Positions 35,133 to 46,797 of a stretch of DNA of 64,000 bases are shown here, piece by piece. Made by a program: the position numbers and the translations under genes. Location of the stretch: NCBI GenBank assembly GCA_037576195.1, contig CM075102.1, forward strand, positions 16,302,745 through 16,366,744, read 5' to 3'. The stretch comes from Phytoseiulus persimilis. Taxonomy: Eukaryota > Arthropoda > Arachnida > Mesostigmata > Phytoseiidae. Each line of letters opens with the position of its first letter. Position 1 is the first letter of the stretch. The notes under the pieces are model-generated. The model made no database searches, was not told where the DNA came from, and saw only the letters and a program-made list of their open reading frames with translations.

Positions 35133-36241
35133 AGTTTCATCCAGTAGATGTGTAGCCGAAACGGGTAGAGCGACGATGCAGAAGGCGAAGCGACTGCACT
35201 GAGCGGAGGAGAGGGCAAATACATTGAAAACAGCAATACGTTCGAGATGACCTGCTGTCGTTCAAGCGCTCGTCGTTCGAACAGAGTTTGCCCTCGATCC
35301 TGTTTTTCTGCTCCTGGTGCCCCTTTCTCGATCTTCTCCTCAATCGACGCATCGAAGTGAACGTGTTGAGAAAAACTACCGCGAGCGAGAAACGAGACCA
35401 TGTCAACGGAGAATGGAGTGGTTGTCGTGATTGATCAAGTGATTCCTCGAACGGTTTGACGCACACGGTTTGACGTTTGCACAAAGCACCTTTCCATGGC
35501 GGGATCAGTGCCAAACGAAGGAGACTTTCGATCCTACCCCTTCGTGCTTAAAGAGCTTCCTTATTCTGAGCCTCGTTGCATGAACTACATTTGAACTGGA
35601 ATAAAATCTTGGCGTCGCCCGAAATGATGATATCGAAGAGAACTCTTAGACCATGTGCTCATCCTCCGTTCAGTGAGGATATCGATTCCCTACCATCCAG
35701 ATTTTCAGCATCACGTTTTGGGAATCGTTGGAGGGCATTTCTTCATCTGATTACTCATTCTAGGTCCGGAAAGCGCGTGGTACCAGGGTCCAAACATCAC
35801 TCTCAACAAGAACGACGGTGATATGGGACTCGAAGAGACGTGAGTGTCGGTATTTAATGAAGTCTCATCGTGGAAGTCAACGTATGATGGAAGTCCACGC
35901 ATGTATCAGTATGCATATAACGCTAAGGGGAGAGAGTATGGATGTGTATGAAATCACGTTCAATTTATATTGTTTCGCGAGGAGTTCCAAAAGTGGCCTC
36001 GAGGGGCGGCAGTTTGCCGATCCGTTCTCTGCACTGCTTGGAGGGCTGATTTAGATGTGATCCGTTTTGATCGAGCATTGGGCTCAATCGGTTGCTGGAG
36101 TCGCAGCCTGCCCCTCCCCAGGTAGCCAAACAGTCATGATGCCTTGATCAGGGGATACCTTGGCAGAGTTGAAACCCGTATTCACATCCCGTTGGACTGT
36201 TCTCGTTCTCCGTGAAAGGAACCAACAATCGAGCGCCGCTC
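35133..36241. other. P450 3' flank, no further gene
   Basis: Contains the AATAAA at 35600-35605, then nothing I can assign. Confidence 0.4.
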
Positions 36242-36298
36242 CCTAGCGTCCACAGAAATCCAGAGCGTTTCCACGAGCCATCGAACTACAAACCCTTA
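36242..36298 (+). pseudogene. Tiny P450 remnant
   Basis: About 55 bp closely match the P450 codons for GVHRDPERFHEPSHFKP at 34819-34869, cut off directly by an AATCAT-type repeat. It is a relic of another P450 copy destroyed by element insertion. Confidence 0.7.
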
Positions 36299-36682
36299 TG
36301 ATTATGATTATGCCCAACTCTGCGCTGTATCCACACAATCATATTCAAAGTCGGAAACCAGTCCCCGAAAACTATGGTCAGATCGATACATGAACCCTGT
36401 AAACGGAAGTTGGACACGCACATGGGGTTTTTGGGGGCCCGGCCTCCACGGACATGATTCCGAGATCGATCTGACCGCACTTTTGGGAGACTGATTTCAA
36501 CTTTGAATATGACTCATAATCATAACTTGATCATGAATATGATTAATAGTCATATTCAGGATATGATTATTTGTCATAATCGGGATATGATCAATATTCA
36601 TAATCGGGATATGATTACTTGGACAATCGTAACTTGAATATGATTATCAATCATAATCATGATCATGATTATGCCCAACTCG
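36297..36682. mobile_element. hAT-type MITE remnants with AATCAT arms
   Basis: Two right-hand ends read ...ATTATGCCCAACTC (near 36311-36324 and 36669-36681); no left end is present. Between them a core inverted repeat (about 36335-36390 against 36440-36515) carries the 45-bp type module twice in opposite orientation. A long run of AATCAT/ATATGATT units follows from 36515 to 36675. This is probably two nested or partly deleted copies of the family seen at 31.4 kb. Confidence 0.6.
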
Positions 36683-37523
36683 CATACAGGGCAGATACAA
36701 CGCAATGACGGGCGGGCTAAACGGGATTCCTTCCTCTCCATAGGCTGGACCATTTTCATTCCGGAGATGCTCCCGGTAATATCAATGATTGTGGGAAAGA
36801 GACAGAGAGTCGGTTTCCGTACCGTGGACAGAAATTTCGCAAGACATTCGCAATTGGACCGGTCAGTCCTCGGCCATCGACCCTCCGACTGTCGACATCG
36901 ACTTCTTTGAGAACCCTAGCTATATCACATTCTAAACGGATTCTCATGACCCGATGTCCACGCTCAAGCCACCGAACGTTTCTCTCAGTCTTAAACTATA
37001 ACGAAGACTTTCTTCATCAAACGGAGGCGAATGTCAAACCTACCTAGCATCGGCGCAGATACAGCTCTTCGAGTTCCAAGAACTCTCTCGAGAGAAAAGC
37101 TGATTGCGGTGTTGGATGGGAAAAATCAAAATCTCTCTATTCGTGAGGACACGGGACGATTCTTTGACCATCTGCTCAACCCGCAGTCTAACCAGCTCAT
37201 TCGTCGACTACGTACAGCGATGCTCGAACACTGAGTGGTCCTCGTCTGACGTTGTACTCACGCTACCCTCTCCGGGCATGCGAATATTCAGAGGACAAAC
37301 ACTCGATCACTGCGATGAGCTTTGATCTCATTGAACATCTGGTTCCGGAGACCGCTGTCTGCGGAAGGAGAATATATGCTCGGGTCGTCAATCGTCTCAT
37401 CCTTCTGAGTCATCTCGAGCATAACAGCCTCCGATGATTGGGAGGAAACATTGTCAGATAAGTCATCTCAGTTCGATGCCTTCAGGTATCCACGCGGAGA
37501 CGGACCAGATTCCCGGATGAGTT
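36683..37523. other. No gene seen
   Basis: No recognisable coding or repeat signal. Confidence 0.35.
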
Positions 37524-37877
37524 TTAGTTCAAACAGTTTCTGAACCAGCTCTTGTTGCTCATCGTCCTCATCACAGAGACCTGGGCAGGGATCGATATAT
37601 TTTCTTCACGCAGTGCTCCCAGTTTACGAGGGTCATAAATCGAAAGTGCTGACACAGAAAATCTTGTGACACAAACTAGGAGACCAATCGCGAGGGCGCC
37701 TCCAGTGCCTATGAGAAGAGTTCCTGTCAAACTTCCTATTTGAGCTCCTATGGAGTGCCCCACAGTGCCCCCTGTGAGACCTAAGGCGGTTCCAGATGTT
37801 TTGGAACGCCTAGCATCATGAGCTATGGAATTGCGCTCTCTGAATGTCGGTTCACAGCCGGTGATCCGCTCAATCAA
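37524..37877 (-). CDS. Possible ApoL-like glycine-zipper membrane ORF
   Basis: The 117-codon frame has a polar helix with RNSIAHDARRSKTSGTALG followed by a long Gly/Ala/Leu membrane segment (GGTVGHSIGAQIGSL, then GTLLIGTGGALAIGLLVC). This order, a short helix then glycine-zipper hydrophobic hairpin, resembles the apolipoprotein-L-like proteins common in arthropods. The frame lacks an ATG and overlaps by 4 bp an unrelated frame at 37874-38113 that could hold a first exon. The family call rests only on pattern. Confidence 0.3.
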   Translation of the reverse strand: MIERITGCEPTFRERNSIAHDARRSKTSGTALGLTGGTVGHSIGAQIGSLTGTLLIGTGGALAIGLLVCVTRFSVSALSIYDPRKLGALREENISIPAQVSVMRTMSNKSWFRNCLN

Positions 37878-38113
37878 TTTTCGCCGACACCCGCCTCAGC
37901 GGTTGCATCACCCATCATTGCTGACTTTCTGAAGGCTGTGTGTCGCAGACTGTGCGATCTAGGCCTCCGATCTTCTTCGGTTTGAGGCTCCCCTCTCGGA
38001 GGATATCGTCGACGAATGCTTCCAACTATTCTCTGTAATCTTCGGTGATATCTGCGCATGGAATGAGAGGGAACATCATCAGAGGATGTTGACAATGGTA
38101 GCCAATTCGGCAC

Positions 38114-41100
38114 CGAATGGGGAACATTGGAGACTCGAGCGGCAGCATTTCGTCACCCGAGAGTCTCATTCGCAAGAAGTCCGAGGCGAGCACTTTTTCA
38201 CCTGGAAGGCGCGCCGGTTCGCGAGCATTTCGCCGTCAGAGTAAACTCTCTAGATTATCGACCAGTCTTTGGCTGAACGAGTATCAGCTCATCAATTATT
38301 CTCCATGGCGGGAGCTTATTCAGATCGGTTCAAGATGCTGAGGTCATCGCAAGCTGAGTCCCTTTCGCGTTCTTTTCTCCCGGCGACGACCGTCTTTGGT
38401 TTCGCAGAGGTCGATGTGCTCGAATCCGATTCCCGAAAATGCGTAGTAGCGAGAGGTCAGCAAAGTCTGAAACTTTCTCAGGTGCCGATACTGACAAGGC
38501 TGGTGTTCAAAAATTGCGAGTTCTTGCGATCAAGTGTCATCGGAGATTCGCAGACATGCTCTCAGCTTCATGACCGCCAAGAGCGGAGCAACGAATAATT
38601 CTCTGAACACGGAACTATGGAAATATCGACCGAAAGAGCATCGCGAGAGTCTGGATGTCATTCCTTCTCGGTTTCGCTCCCCAAGTCGAACGTTATCGAG
38701 TCCCCTCCTACGGCACCCTTTTTTCCTTGGAGGAGCATGCTTCGTCATTCATGGCCTGGATAAACGTTTGGAGCGTACCCGGACACTCTGTATTCTACGC
38801 GAAAACTGTCGATCAGGCTCGCTTCAAGAAAAACGAGCATCGATTCCGATGGGTAAGTCTCGAATTATTCCGGCGTGATCGCAACAGCGCTTCTCGGAAG
38901 CATTGCGACGACTATCGATAATGTGCGCATGACTCACCGACGATAGTCTCGATTGAGAAAAATCGCTGATTTCTCGATGAAATATCGTCATCGATGCAGT
39001 CCTCCAATATCCCCTCAGAGAAGCCGAACTCGGAAACTTTGAACCGAACTCGGAAACCCGATGGCGAAAGTTCCCAGATTGGTCCAAACTACCCCACCAT
39101 GGAGTTGCTGGGTCGATCCGACCGCTTTTTTTCACACGTGAATGGAGCCTTCTCAGCTTTCGTCGGGGCCTGGAAGTCGTGATTGTCCTCAGCATCGAAG
39201 AGGAGAGAGTAGGCATGTATTCCCGAGACTCGGGACTCGGAAAATAATTTCCAGCTCGGCTCCACCAGTTCTCAGACGGGTTTGGTGGGTTGGAAGCGCG
39301 AACGCCAAGTCTCGGAAATTCATTCCCAGGAAAGAGGTCAACGCCAGAATGAATGACGATCGGTTTCTTGCCACAGGAAGACTAGCTTATATTCGTTCCA
39401 TATCGTAAAACATTTTAGCGGCTCAATCGCTTCACATTCAAATGGACGAGTTTGAAACCAGAAACCAGGGACTGTCACTGGTCGGGTACGAGGAGTTGTA
39501 CACACAGAGATTGCTTTCCCTCATGGGACGTGTTCTGTCACTTGGAACAACGGGGTGTTGACTGAAGCTCCGCTCAGCGGCAACGCTGTGGGCCGGCAAG
39601 CTCAAACATTAGAGCGAGGTCGGCTACTTTGCGGGATCGGGGAGTCGCATAACAATAAAAATCGGAGACAACGAATGAAAAGGGTCCCTCGTGCCCCATT
39701 CACGTGGCGGGACTCCGCCGAGACGTTTAAAAATGTGGAAACTCCGGTGACAATCATTTCCGGGAAGCTCCGGATACCGTAACTCAGCCCAAATCTCTCC
39801 GATATCGCGATCTTTCTCCCGGGAAGCTCCAAATGAGACGCAAATGTTGCCCCTTCATTTGACCCAACCAGGGCGTGTTCATGGGGGCGAGGGGTGGCCT
39901 AAGTTTTCATATCTTTCCCTATGTGGCCGAGCATGCCCTGGGATCGCAAAGAGTGATTCTCCTTGCAGACTCATGGGCGACAAAAAAGGACTCTACTTTC
40001 CCAGATGTCTGGACGCTGGCCGGAATCCAACTCATGAAAAGAATTGCTCCTGGGGGATGCACCGGTCTGAGATCCAGCCATTGGAGTTCTCTTTCTCACC
40101 ATATAAGTCATTCGCTTGATTCCTAGATCCATCGTAGTTGTTGAGCCAAATTGATATATTCAGGAGTCAATATGATGCTTAGGCTGAAAGCACCCCTCCT
40201 ACGCGCGGTCCCCGACCGGAAAAATTTCAAGCCTCGGAGCTACAATCTCCAAGAGGTATCAAAGCGATGCGGTATCCGAGCGCAGTGAAAGTCACAAGTT
40301 AATAGTGAGAATTACACACGCTTGATCATGGAGTTTAGCAGAAACTCCTCCCTGCTCGCATAACTCCAGCGACTGAGATCACGGAAACCTTTTGATCAGG
40401 CTTCTCGTCTTTGAGCAACTTCTTCAACTTGGCGCGATCGGCGGTGCTTGTGAGCTCGCACGGCAGGAAAATGGATATCGGTTCTCCGGTGTTCTTTTGC
40501 ACTCGAACACGGGGCATGATCGAAGAACATTGGCAGGACTCAGTTCGATGTTTGTTCCAGTGGGTTCGACCGAAGCTACGTCGCTAAACGAAATGAAGCT
40601 GTGAGTGGAATGAGCTGCCATCTGCCGAGAGCGAAACAGCGTATGGCGATTCTACGGGCAAAGGGAGGGGGAAATTAACGGAGATTTAACAAATACTCTA
40701 AGTCTCTCCAAGCCCAGCTTTTTCGAATCGTGATATTGATTGGTATGGTTTGCAAATTTTGGTCGGATGATATCATCTCGTTTGCGAATAGGTTCGATCC
40801 TGACAGAAGACTTGTCGTTCAACCACGAATCGAGTCAAGCCCGCGGCAGCTGTACAGGGTGTACCAATGCGGGCAGGATTTTTTTTTCGTCATTTCTTCT
40901 CGGCTGCTATCCGGAGCCCAGTGGGCGGATTTCGGATTTTTCTCTTCTGTCAACCTCAATTTCTTCTATCGTTTTTAGTCTCGTTCTGATTTCAAGTTTG
41001 CGGAAATTATCGACTTCTCTCCCCTCAAATTCAGGTGGCTCGCCAATGTTCCATAGGCAGCGCAGCTGAGCTCGCTCGTTGTGGTGTGGATTGGTGTCCA

Positions 41101-41352
41101 TCTGACGAAGAAGGCCCCAAGTCACCAGCATCCCGCTCTTGACTGAGAAGAACTAACGAGCCGAAACATGATAAGCTCGCCATGAAAGATCGTTCGTTTC
41201 TGACGTTCCCGCCGGGAACCGAACACCGGGATGGGGAGTCCAAATCTGATGAAGATAAAAATGGACCGGGAGATGTCTCATCGGTTGAATGGGGGAAAAT
41301 AGGAAAATCCATAGTTTCGTAACGTGATCCGTTCTTCAAATAATACGGAAAA
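38114..41352. other. No gene seen; one transposon relic
   Basis: Nothing coding was recognised. The segment 39008-39135 is listed separately. Confidence 0.35.
39008..39135 (+). repeat. Relic of the long-palindrome element
   Basis: This segment matches one inner arm of the palindrome at 62.5-63.56 kb (about 62908-63015). Shared blocks include CCCCTCAG, AAGCCGAA.TCGG, AGATTGGTCCA.ACTACC, GGGTCGATCCGA and a T tract. Only the part near the palindrome centre is present, and the opposite arm is missing. Confidence 0.6.
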
Positions 41353-41495
41353 TGCTGCTCCGGCGACCTTGCGCGGGCCTCTCCTTCTCGCAACTTGCTG
41401 AAGTTGTTCCACTCTATCGGGTTCCTTCCCATGTGAGCGTTCGCTTTTCCAGTTGTTCAGCGTGGGTTGTTGTGTCGACACCGGCTCAGCGAGCC
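41353..41495 (+). repeat. Duplicated P450 5' flank
   Basis: About 143 bp before the truncated P450 match 33516-33653, including the block TGGGTTGTTGTGTCGACACC. The duplication therefore began upstream of the coding region, at the DNA level. Confidence 0.75.
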
Positions 41496-42011
41496 ATGAT
41501 CACAATCTGTCTTTCCACAATTTGCTTCGTGCTGGTGTTGCTACTCATCCGGAAGATCCATAAAACTGCTACCTACTGTGAGAATGCCGGCATCCCCTAC
41601 GAGTCCTACCTGAGCTACCTCCACTATTTTTTATTCCGTCAAGGAAGCGAGGACATCTTCACCATGATGAGGGAGTACTCGAGCAGGTACGGGCCCATAT
41701 ATGGTACGTACCAGGGCTTCAACCCGGTTCTTCGCGTGACATCTCGCGACGGTATCAGCGATGCTCTCTCGCGTAACTTCCCCAAAGCGCATGGCAGAAC
41801 AGCGAGCGCCGTCACCGGATCGAAACTGTGGGACAACAATATTTTCGCCTTGGATTACCAAAAATGGAAGATGGTTGGACGTCTCAGCGGTCACGTGCTC
41901 ACAGGGTCGAAGCTGAGGTTCATGAGAAACAAACTAGAACGAGTAGCGAAGAGATTAGCTTCAAAGCTGAGGAAACTCGCGAAGACAAATGCAGAGATAT
42001 CCACGAGATAG
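41496..42011 (+). pseudogene. Truncated P450 duplicate
   Basis: Starting at the ATG equivalent to 33654, 171 codons follow the intact P450 closely (anchor, AGIPYESYLSYLHYF, SGHVLTGSKLRFM) with few substitutions and no frameshift. They then run into a GA microsatellite that supplies the stop. The I-helix, ExxR, PERF and heme Cys are absent, so no P450 activity is possible. Some 35 bp beyond the stop, TGACTCCCAG..ATT resembles the last codons of the intact gene, suggesting that the middle and 3' two thirds were deleted or replaced at the GA tract. The high identity marks this as the youngest duplicate. Confidence 0.85.
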
Positions 42012-42050
42012 AGAGAGAGAGTTAGAGTGAGAGAGAGAGACAGACTGAGG
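42004..42050. repeat. GA microsatellite at the P450 break
   Basis: An impure (GA)n tract sits exactly where the truncated P450 loses homology to the intact copy. Confidence 0.8.
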
Positions 42051-44097
42051 GTGACTCCCAGAGATTGATGTTTAACCCACTCAATGGGTAAAATACGGCA
42101 CTAAATGAAAAGAGATTTCCGATAATGCTCTTTCTTGAAAACCCTGTTTTGATTTTGGCTTGACTCCGGGGAACAGCCAGCTATGCGGCATCTCAAATCG
42201 GCTCGTTCCTGGGTGAAGAGGGAGCGTTTTTTGAGAAGGCCCGTATTTTTTCTATTCACTCGACGTAGATCGAGAGGGCTGAAAATCGGAACTTCCGAGG
42301 CCGATATCTCCGCTTGGCAGCGGCCGAATCGCTCAATTTTTCTTCCGAAACAGCTCACTTCTGGACGAACTTTATGATCCCGAAGAGAAAACGGGGGGTC
42401 ATATTCTTAGTTTCGCCGGAATCGCGATCTTTCGATTTTCGACGATTTCACTGAAACCGTCGGTATTGGCAGGCCGATCTAGAAGCTGACTGGATTCCTC
42501 TTATTTTGAGCGTTTCATCATCTTCCTGCGACTCCTGGAAGCGGAGTTATGAATTGTCAAAGTTAACTGCACTGTCCCCGCACTGTCTTTTCTGAGGTGA
42601 GCGTTTGAATGAAGCCAGGAGGCTCGAGACATGAACGTATCCGCGCGATGAGGAGCTCAAGATAACTGTCTCCCAGCAGCTGGGGGCAACGGAAACTGGA
42701 ATTCAGTCCGCAGATGCATTTGCGTTCGAAGTTCCGAACCCAGTCACTCATTTTGTTCGTGCTTCGAATCTCAGGAATCGAAGAACGAAAGATCGACGAG
42801 CTTTTTGGGCGATCATTCGATAGCATGGGTTGACAGAAAACTGTTCTCTGTCGACTCTCGACGCATCATCATTAGATAGAGCGATATGCAGGTTTACGTC
42901 CAGTTACTTTGTAAATGACTTTGTGCTCATGTGAGTTCCTTGGGATGGAACTGATGTGCGTTTGTGAACTGCTCGAAGGCTGCCCGTATCATCTCGGTCG
43001 TTGGTCGTGGTTCTTCGCGGTTCCGAACCGCGGTTCTCACTTGCGGTTCTCAAGAACGAAGCGTCAACGCGAATATAATTAGTTTTCAGTCGGTGTTCAG
43101 AGCTCCGAGATTGGTGTAGAGAAATTCCCCGGCAATCTGGGTTCCAAAAACTGGATTCAGGGAACTGGCTCTAAAGATTCTGTGTTTCGAGTGTTTCTAG
43201 AACAGGCCGTTGAGGCAGTAAGCCGGCATCCCGCATAAAAAGATTCCTATCGATCGAGTCAGATTCGAGGGATCCTATTCTTCCGGATTTTTCTCCGACA
43301 TCGTCAGAGCAGGGGCAAAGTCCGATCGATACATCTGATTTCTCACGCTCTTGATGAACCTCATCTATTTTTCGTCCTCCTTCCTTATCGAGGGGCAACG
43401 TTCAGTTAATGTTCTCCTTGCCTCGGATCAGAGATCGAGCCAACTAAGTTTACAAACCTCGCTTTCCTATATATCGAGATGTGCATCACGGATGAGTTTA
43501 TATCTCGAAGAGCCCAGCGAAGAGTTCGCAGCTCCTGATGCGAGGAAAACTACCCTCCCAGAATAGGTAATCCAGTTGCTCATGGAATGATCTAGTTGCT
43601 CACATTTGGATTTGCTCGCACAGGCTGTCTCCATTTCTCTGAAGATCCCGTTTGAGATCTCCATTTCAGATCATTCTTTGTGTCTTCAAGAATTTCGTAT
43701 CTGAGAATACAATCAGTGAGCATTAAACGCATTCATCCTCTCGAACTCGAAAAACGGGAGGGGGCATCAAATATACCCTGGGCATCATGGGGGCTCGCTA
43801 CGCCACTGGTTGGGAGACCTTGCATGAGAACTCTGGCGGTACAGTCATACGCGTTTTATTTCAAAGTCTTGATCGGCGAGCGCACTTTGGTCACACAGGC
43901 ATACGTGAACAACATCTTTGAACACCGCGCGGGATGACGTAAGCCTGCGTTAGCAGGAGCCAGTCCTGGAGACCGTTAAGAAATACCTTCATCGGGTTGA
44001 CCAACTGACAGAATTGTTCTCAGGTTCTGGGTTTCCAAAATCTGGTGTGAGGAAAAAAGCTTTAAGGTAATGGTCAGGGTGGTCAGTGAGGATGAAG
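42051..44097. other. No gene seen
   Basis: No recognisable gene or element. GCGGTTC-type repeats cluster near 43015-43050. Confidence 0.35.
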
Positions 44098-44301
44098 TTA
44101 AAACTTGATACCCATTCCCTTGACAGTACGCCAAGGTAGATTGACAGGGTACTCGAGAGAGTACGCATGACGCCACTGCAATTCCAACGAGACGGATCCG
44201 AAACTAGGTGAAAATAAACTCAAGCGCAGAAAACTTGAAGGGCGGGCCATAGGACCAGAGTCATCCGTCCCCATCCTGATCCAAACATCAGAGGGAACGA
44301 A
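44098..44301 (-). pseudogene. Gustatory receptor pseudogene fragment
   Basis: The minus strand aligns with the first third of the intact receptor at 50091-51035: FGSGWGRMTLVLWPAL against CGSGWRPMTLVIWPAL, then VSDPSRWN.SGVMRTL and LGVLSREWVS. There is an in-frame TGA (plus 44220-44222), and the rest of the receptor is missing. It is a relic of a once larger receptor family. Confidence 0.75.
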
Positions 44302-44739
44302 GCTAGCTTCTGCACACTGTACGACTCCTGCGCTCACTTCGTGAACCAGAGCGGATATCGCCGTTCCACTGGAGAACTCCTCCTTTCGCAAATAACGGAC
44401 TCGCTGGAGCATACCGCTGGTCGTGACCATTTGTGTACTCACCGCTCTGTCCAGCTCTTCATGGGGTGTCGGCTGCTATGTTCGGGCTAATCAATCAGTC
44501 ATTCCGAAGTTGTCATCTCTGCCGGTGACGCCGGATGTTAGCCGAATGAGACGTTCGTCGAAATGAATCACCTGTCGCCACTTCAGGGTGCTATTGATTT
44601 GATTGATTTTATTCCGATGTTCCATATGCACCTATGGTCCCTTCCGTTTCAGGGGCGTCGTAAGATTTCCTCCGTCCTCCTAATGTCCTTCGGTGTTGAG
44701 TCGGGGTGAAATCGAATTCGGAACGGGAATTCCACGACG

Positions 44740-44983
44740 ACGTGTTTCTCGGTGTCAGGTCTCCACTCATGTTGCAGTTTACGTCGATGGAAGGATCGCG
44801 GCTATGTTGTTGGGTTCTGGTGTTAAGCATTGTTGCTCTTGTTAACGTGAGAAGCCGACTGCCCCGCGAGTTATCGTACATTTCCACTCGGAGACCTCTC
44901 GTCTCTTTGAATTGTCTATATTTGCACAGGGTGGATTTGGATTCCATGTTTTTTTTCCATGTGTAATCCAGCTTACTCTGAAC
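44740..44983 (-). pseudogene. LINE ORF2 C-terminal fragment
   Basis: The minus strand encodes KSTLCKYRQFKETRGL, YDNSRGSRLL, TRATMLNTRT and a decayed Cys motif (VNCNMSG). This matches the C-terminal region, after the reverse transcriptase, of non-LTR retrotransposons common in ticks and other arthropods (YDNS.GS.LL.EARAG..L.T followed by CxxC). Only this tail is present. Confidence 0.65.
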
Positions 44984-45037
44984 TTTCGTTTTTCTTTGTT
45001 CCCATTGATCCCCCTCACCGACGGGAAATCCCGCCAC

Positions 45038-46797
45038 CTTTGGGGCCTGTGGAAGTCTTGGGACGCGAGGTGGGATTTGGCAAATGCCGTCGCTGGATTC
45101 CTGATGGACGTCGAGATGCCTGGGCTGGACGATACGCTGCCCCAGACCCCGGTCCCAAGACCTTGATGCTCAGGGCGGACTGCCCCCTCCGCCCCCTCGC
45201 TACGCTAGTGGAGCGACCTCTGGGAACAAGAGAAGCGTTACCTAGAGCTGCTTACAAGTCACCTGTGGGGAACGAACTCCGTCTGCCCTCGCTAGGCTAA
45301 AGACTATGGCCTTGGGCCGACCGACGGCGTTAACGAATATTTCCAGCAGAATGAAATATTCATACTGATACTGCTCACCGACAAACCCTTCACGATGCCA
45401 GCTCCATTCATCGGCGGTCAATGTGAACACCGCCCCGGAATCGCGGAGACTGATCATCTCCTGCGCCAGGCATACGAAAGCTTTCCTGGAAAAGTTATAT
45501 ATTCACGGTCATGGTGAGCAGCAGAAACATCCAGCAATCAATCATTGACCGATCACTCCTTGTCGATTGGAGGGGAAGTTTCCTCCACTCACACTGCTTC
45601 TGCATCCGTCAGCTGCCTCGAGATGTTCTCGTTGATCACCCCGTGTTTCGCTCGCTCGAAGAGTTCTTTGATGTAGACTGACTTAAATGCATTCCCTGGA
45701 AAGCTAAGAAACGCAATCACGCTGGCGGTGTGCGAGCCTTTGCTTCGTTCTCCTCAGACGATGTGTCTCTCTTGCGCCGCCGTTATAGGCTAGTCTCACT
45801 CCTTGCATTCAAAAATCATTCCAACGAATCGATCTCTTTTTTTCATCGTTGATCGCAACTGACTTATCACGGGGACAGGGCTCCCGTCGGTTACGAGACG
45901 CCCTCTGGCTCTCGAAGACCGTTTCTTCTCTGGTTTCCCGAGGCTGCTTTGCGACCTTCGGACTTCGAGGCTGAGGCTGCTTCTGATGCAGACGACCTCG
46001 CTACGTCGGTCTCGATGTCTTCGCTACCGTCGCATTGAACCGTCCTCGGCTTTCATTCTTCGTCCTCGTCACTCTAGTCTTCAACTCCAGACTCTTTCTC
46101 AGAACTAACTTCTTCAGGTAGAAATCGGGCGTGAACCTATACGGACACTGACACCACTATCGACGAGGGCGATTCAATCTACCTGATTTCAAAGAGTTGG
46201 AAAATGAGATACTTACACCTCGACCTCCTCGACACATGTGGGATGAAAACGTAAACACTGATCGAAGTAATTTACACTAATCATGCAACAAATTCACTTG
46301 TCGAAGTCCGGGAACACAGAGCGCTCCCGATTCACCGATGCACTGTTCGATGACAGTGAATGAGCGCGACCAACGAATAGATAGATGCACATGGAACTCA
46401 CTGTTGTAGACATCGCAGAGATGTTTGGATGAACATATTTATCTAACAAGAGAAGGTTCTGAATTGAACGACTCCGATTCCAACCAGATTGATTACAGAT
46501 CAGTAGGCCTACCAGAGATATGAGAAACGGCTGATGAAAGCCATCGTTTCCGAGCAACAGAGCCCTCAAAACTCGAAATTTAACATGGGCTCCTGTGGGA
46601 GCCTGCCGGATTGGTGGGAGCCGAAGCCAAGTGAGCTCTGAAAATCGTAGTGGAAGGTTTCTGGTATCGGGCAATGTCCGGAAAATCGCGCCACGCGATG
46701 GTGTTGTCACCAAAGCGCTGGTTTTAATTTCATATACAAACCGTCTGCGCTCTCCACGCGCTCTGTTTTTCTTTCTGTGGCATCACCTGGAGCTTTG
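45038..46797. other. No gene seen
   Basis: No recognisable coding family. It should hold the left end of the transposase element at 46.8 kb, but I could not define a terminal repeat. Confidence 0.35.
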
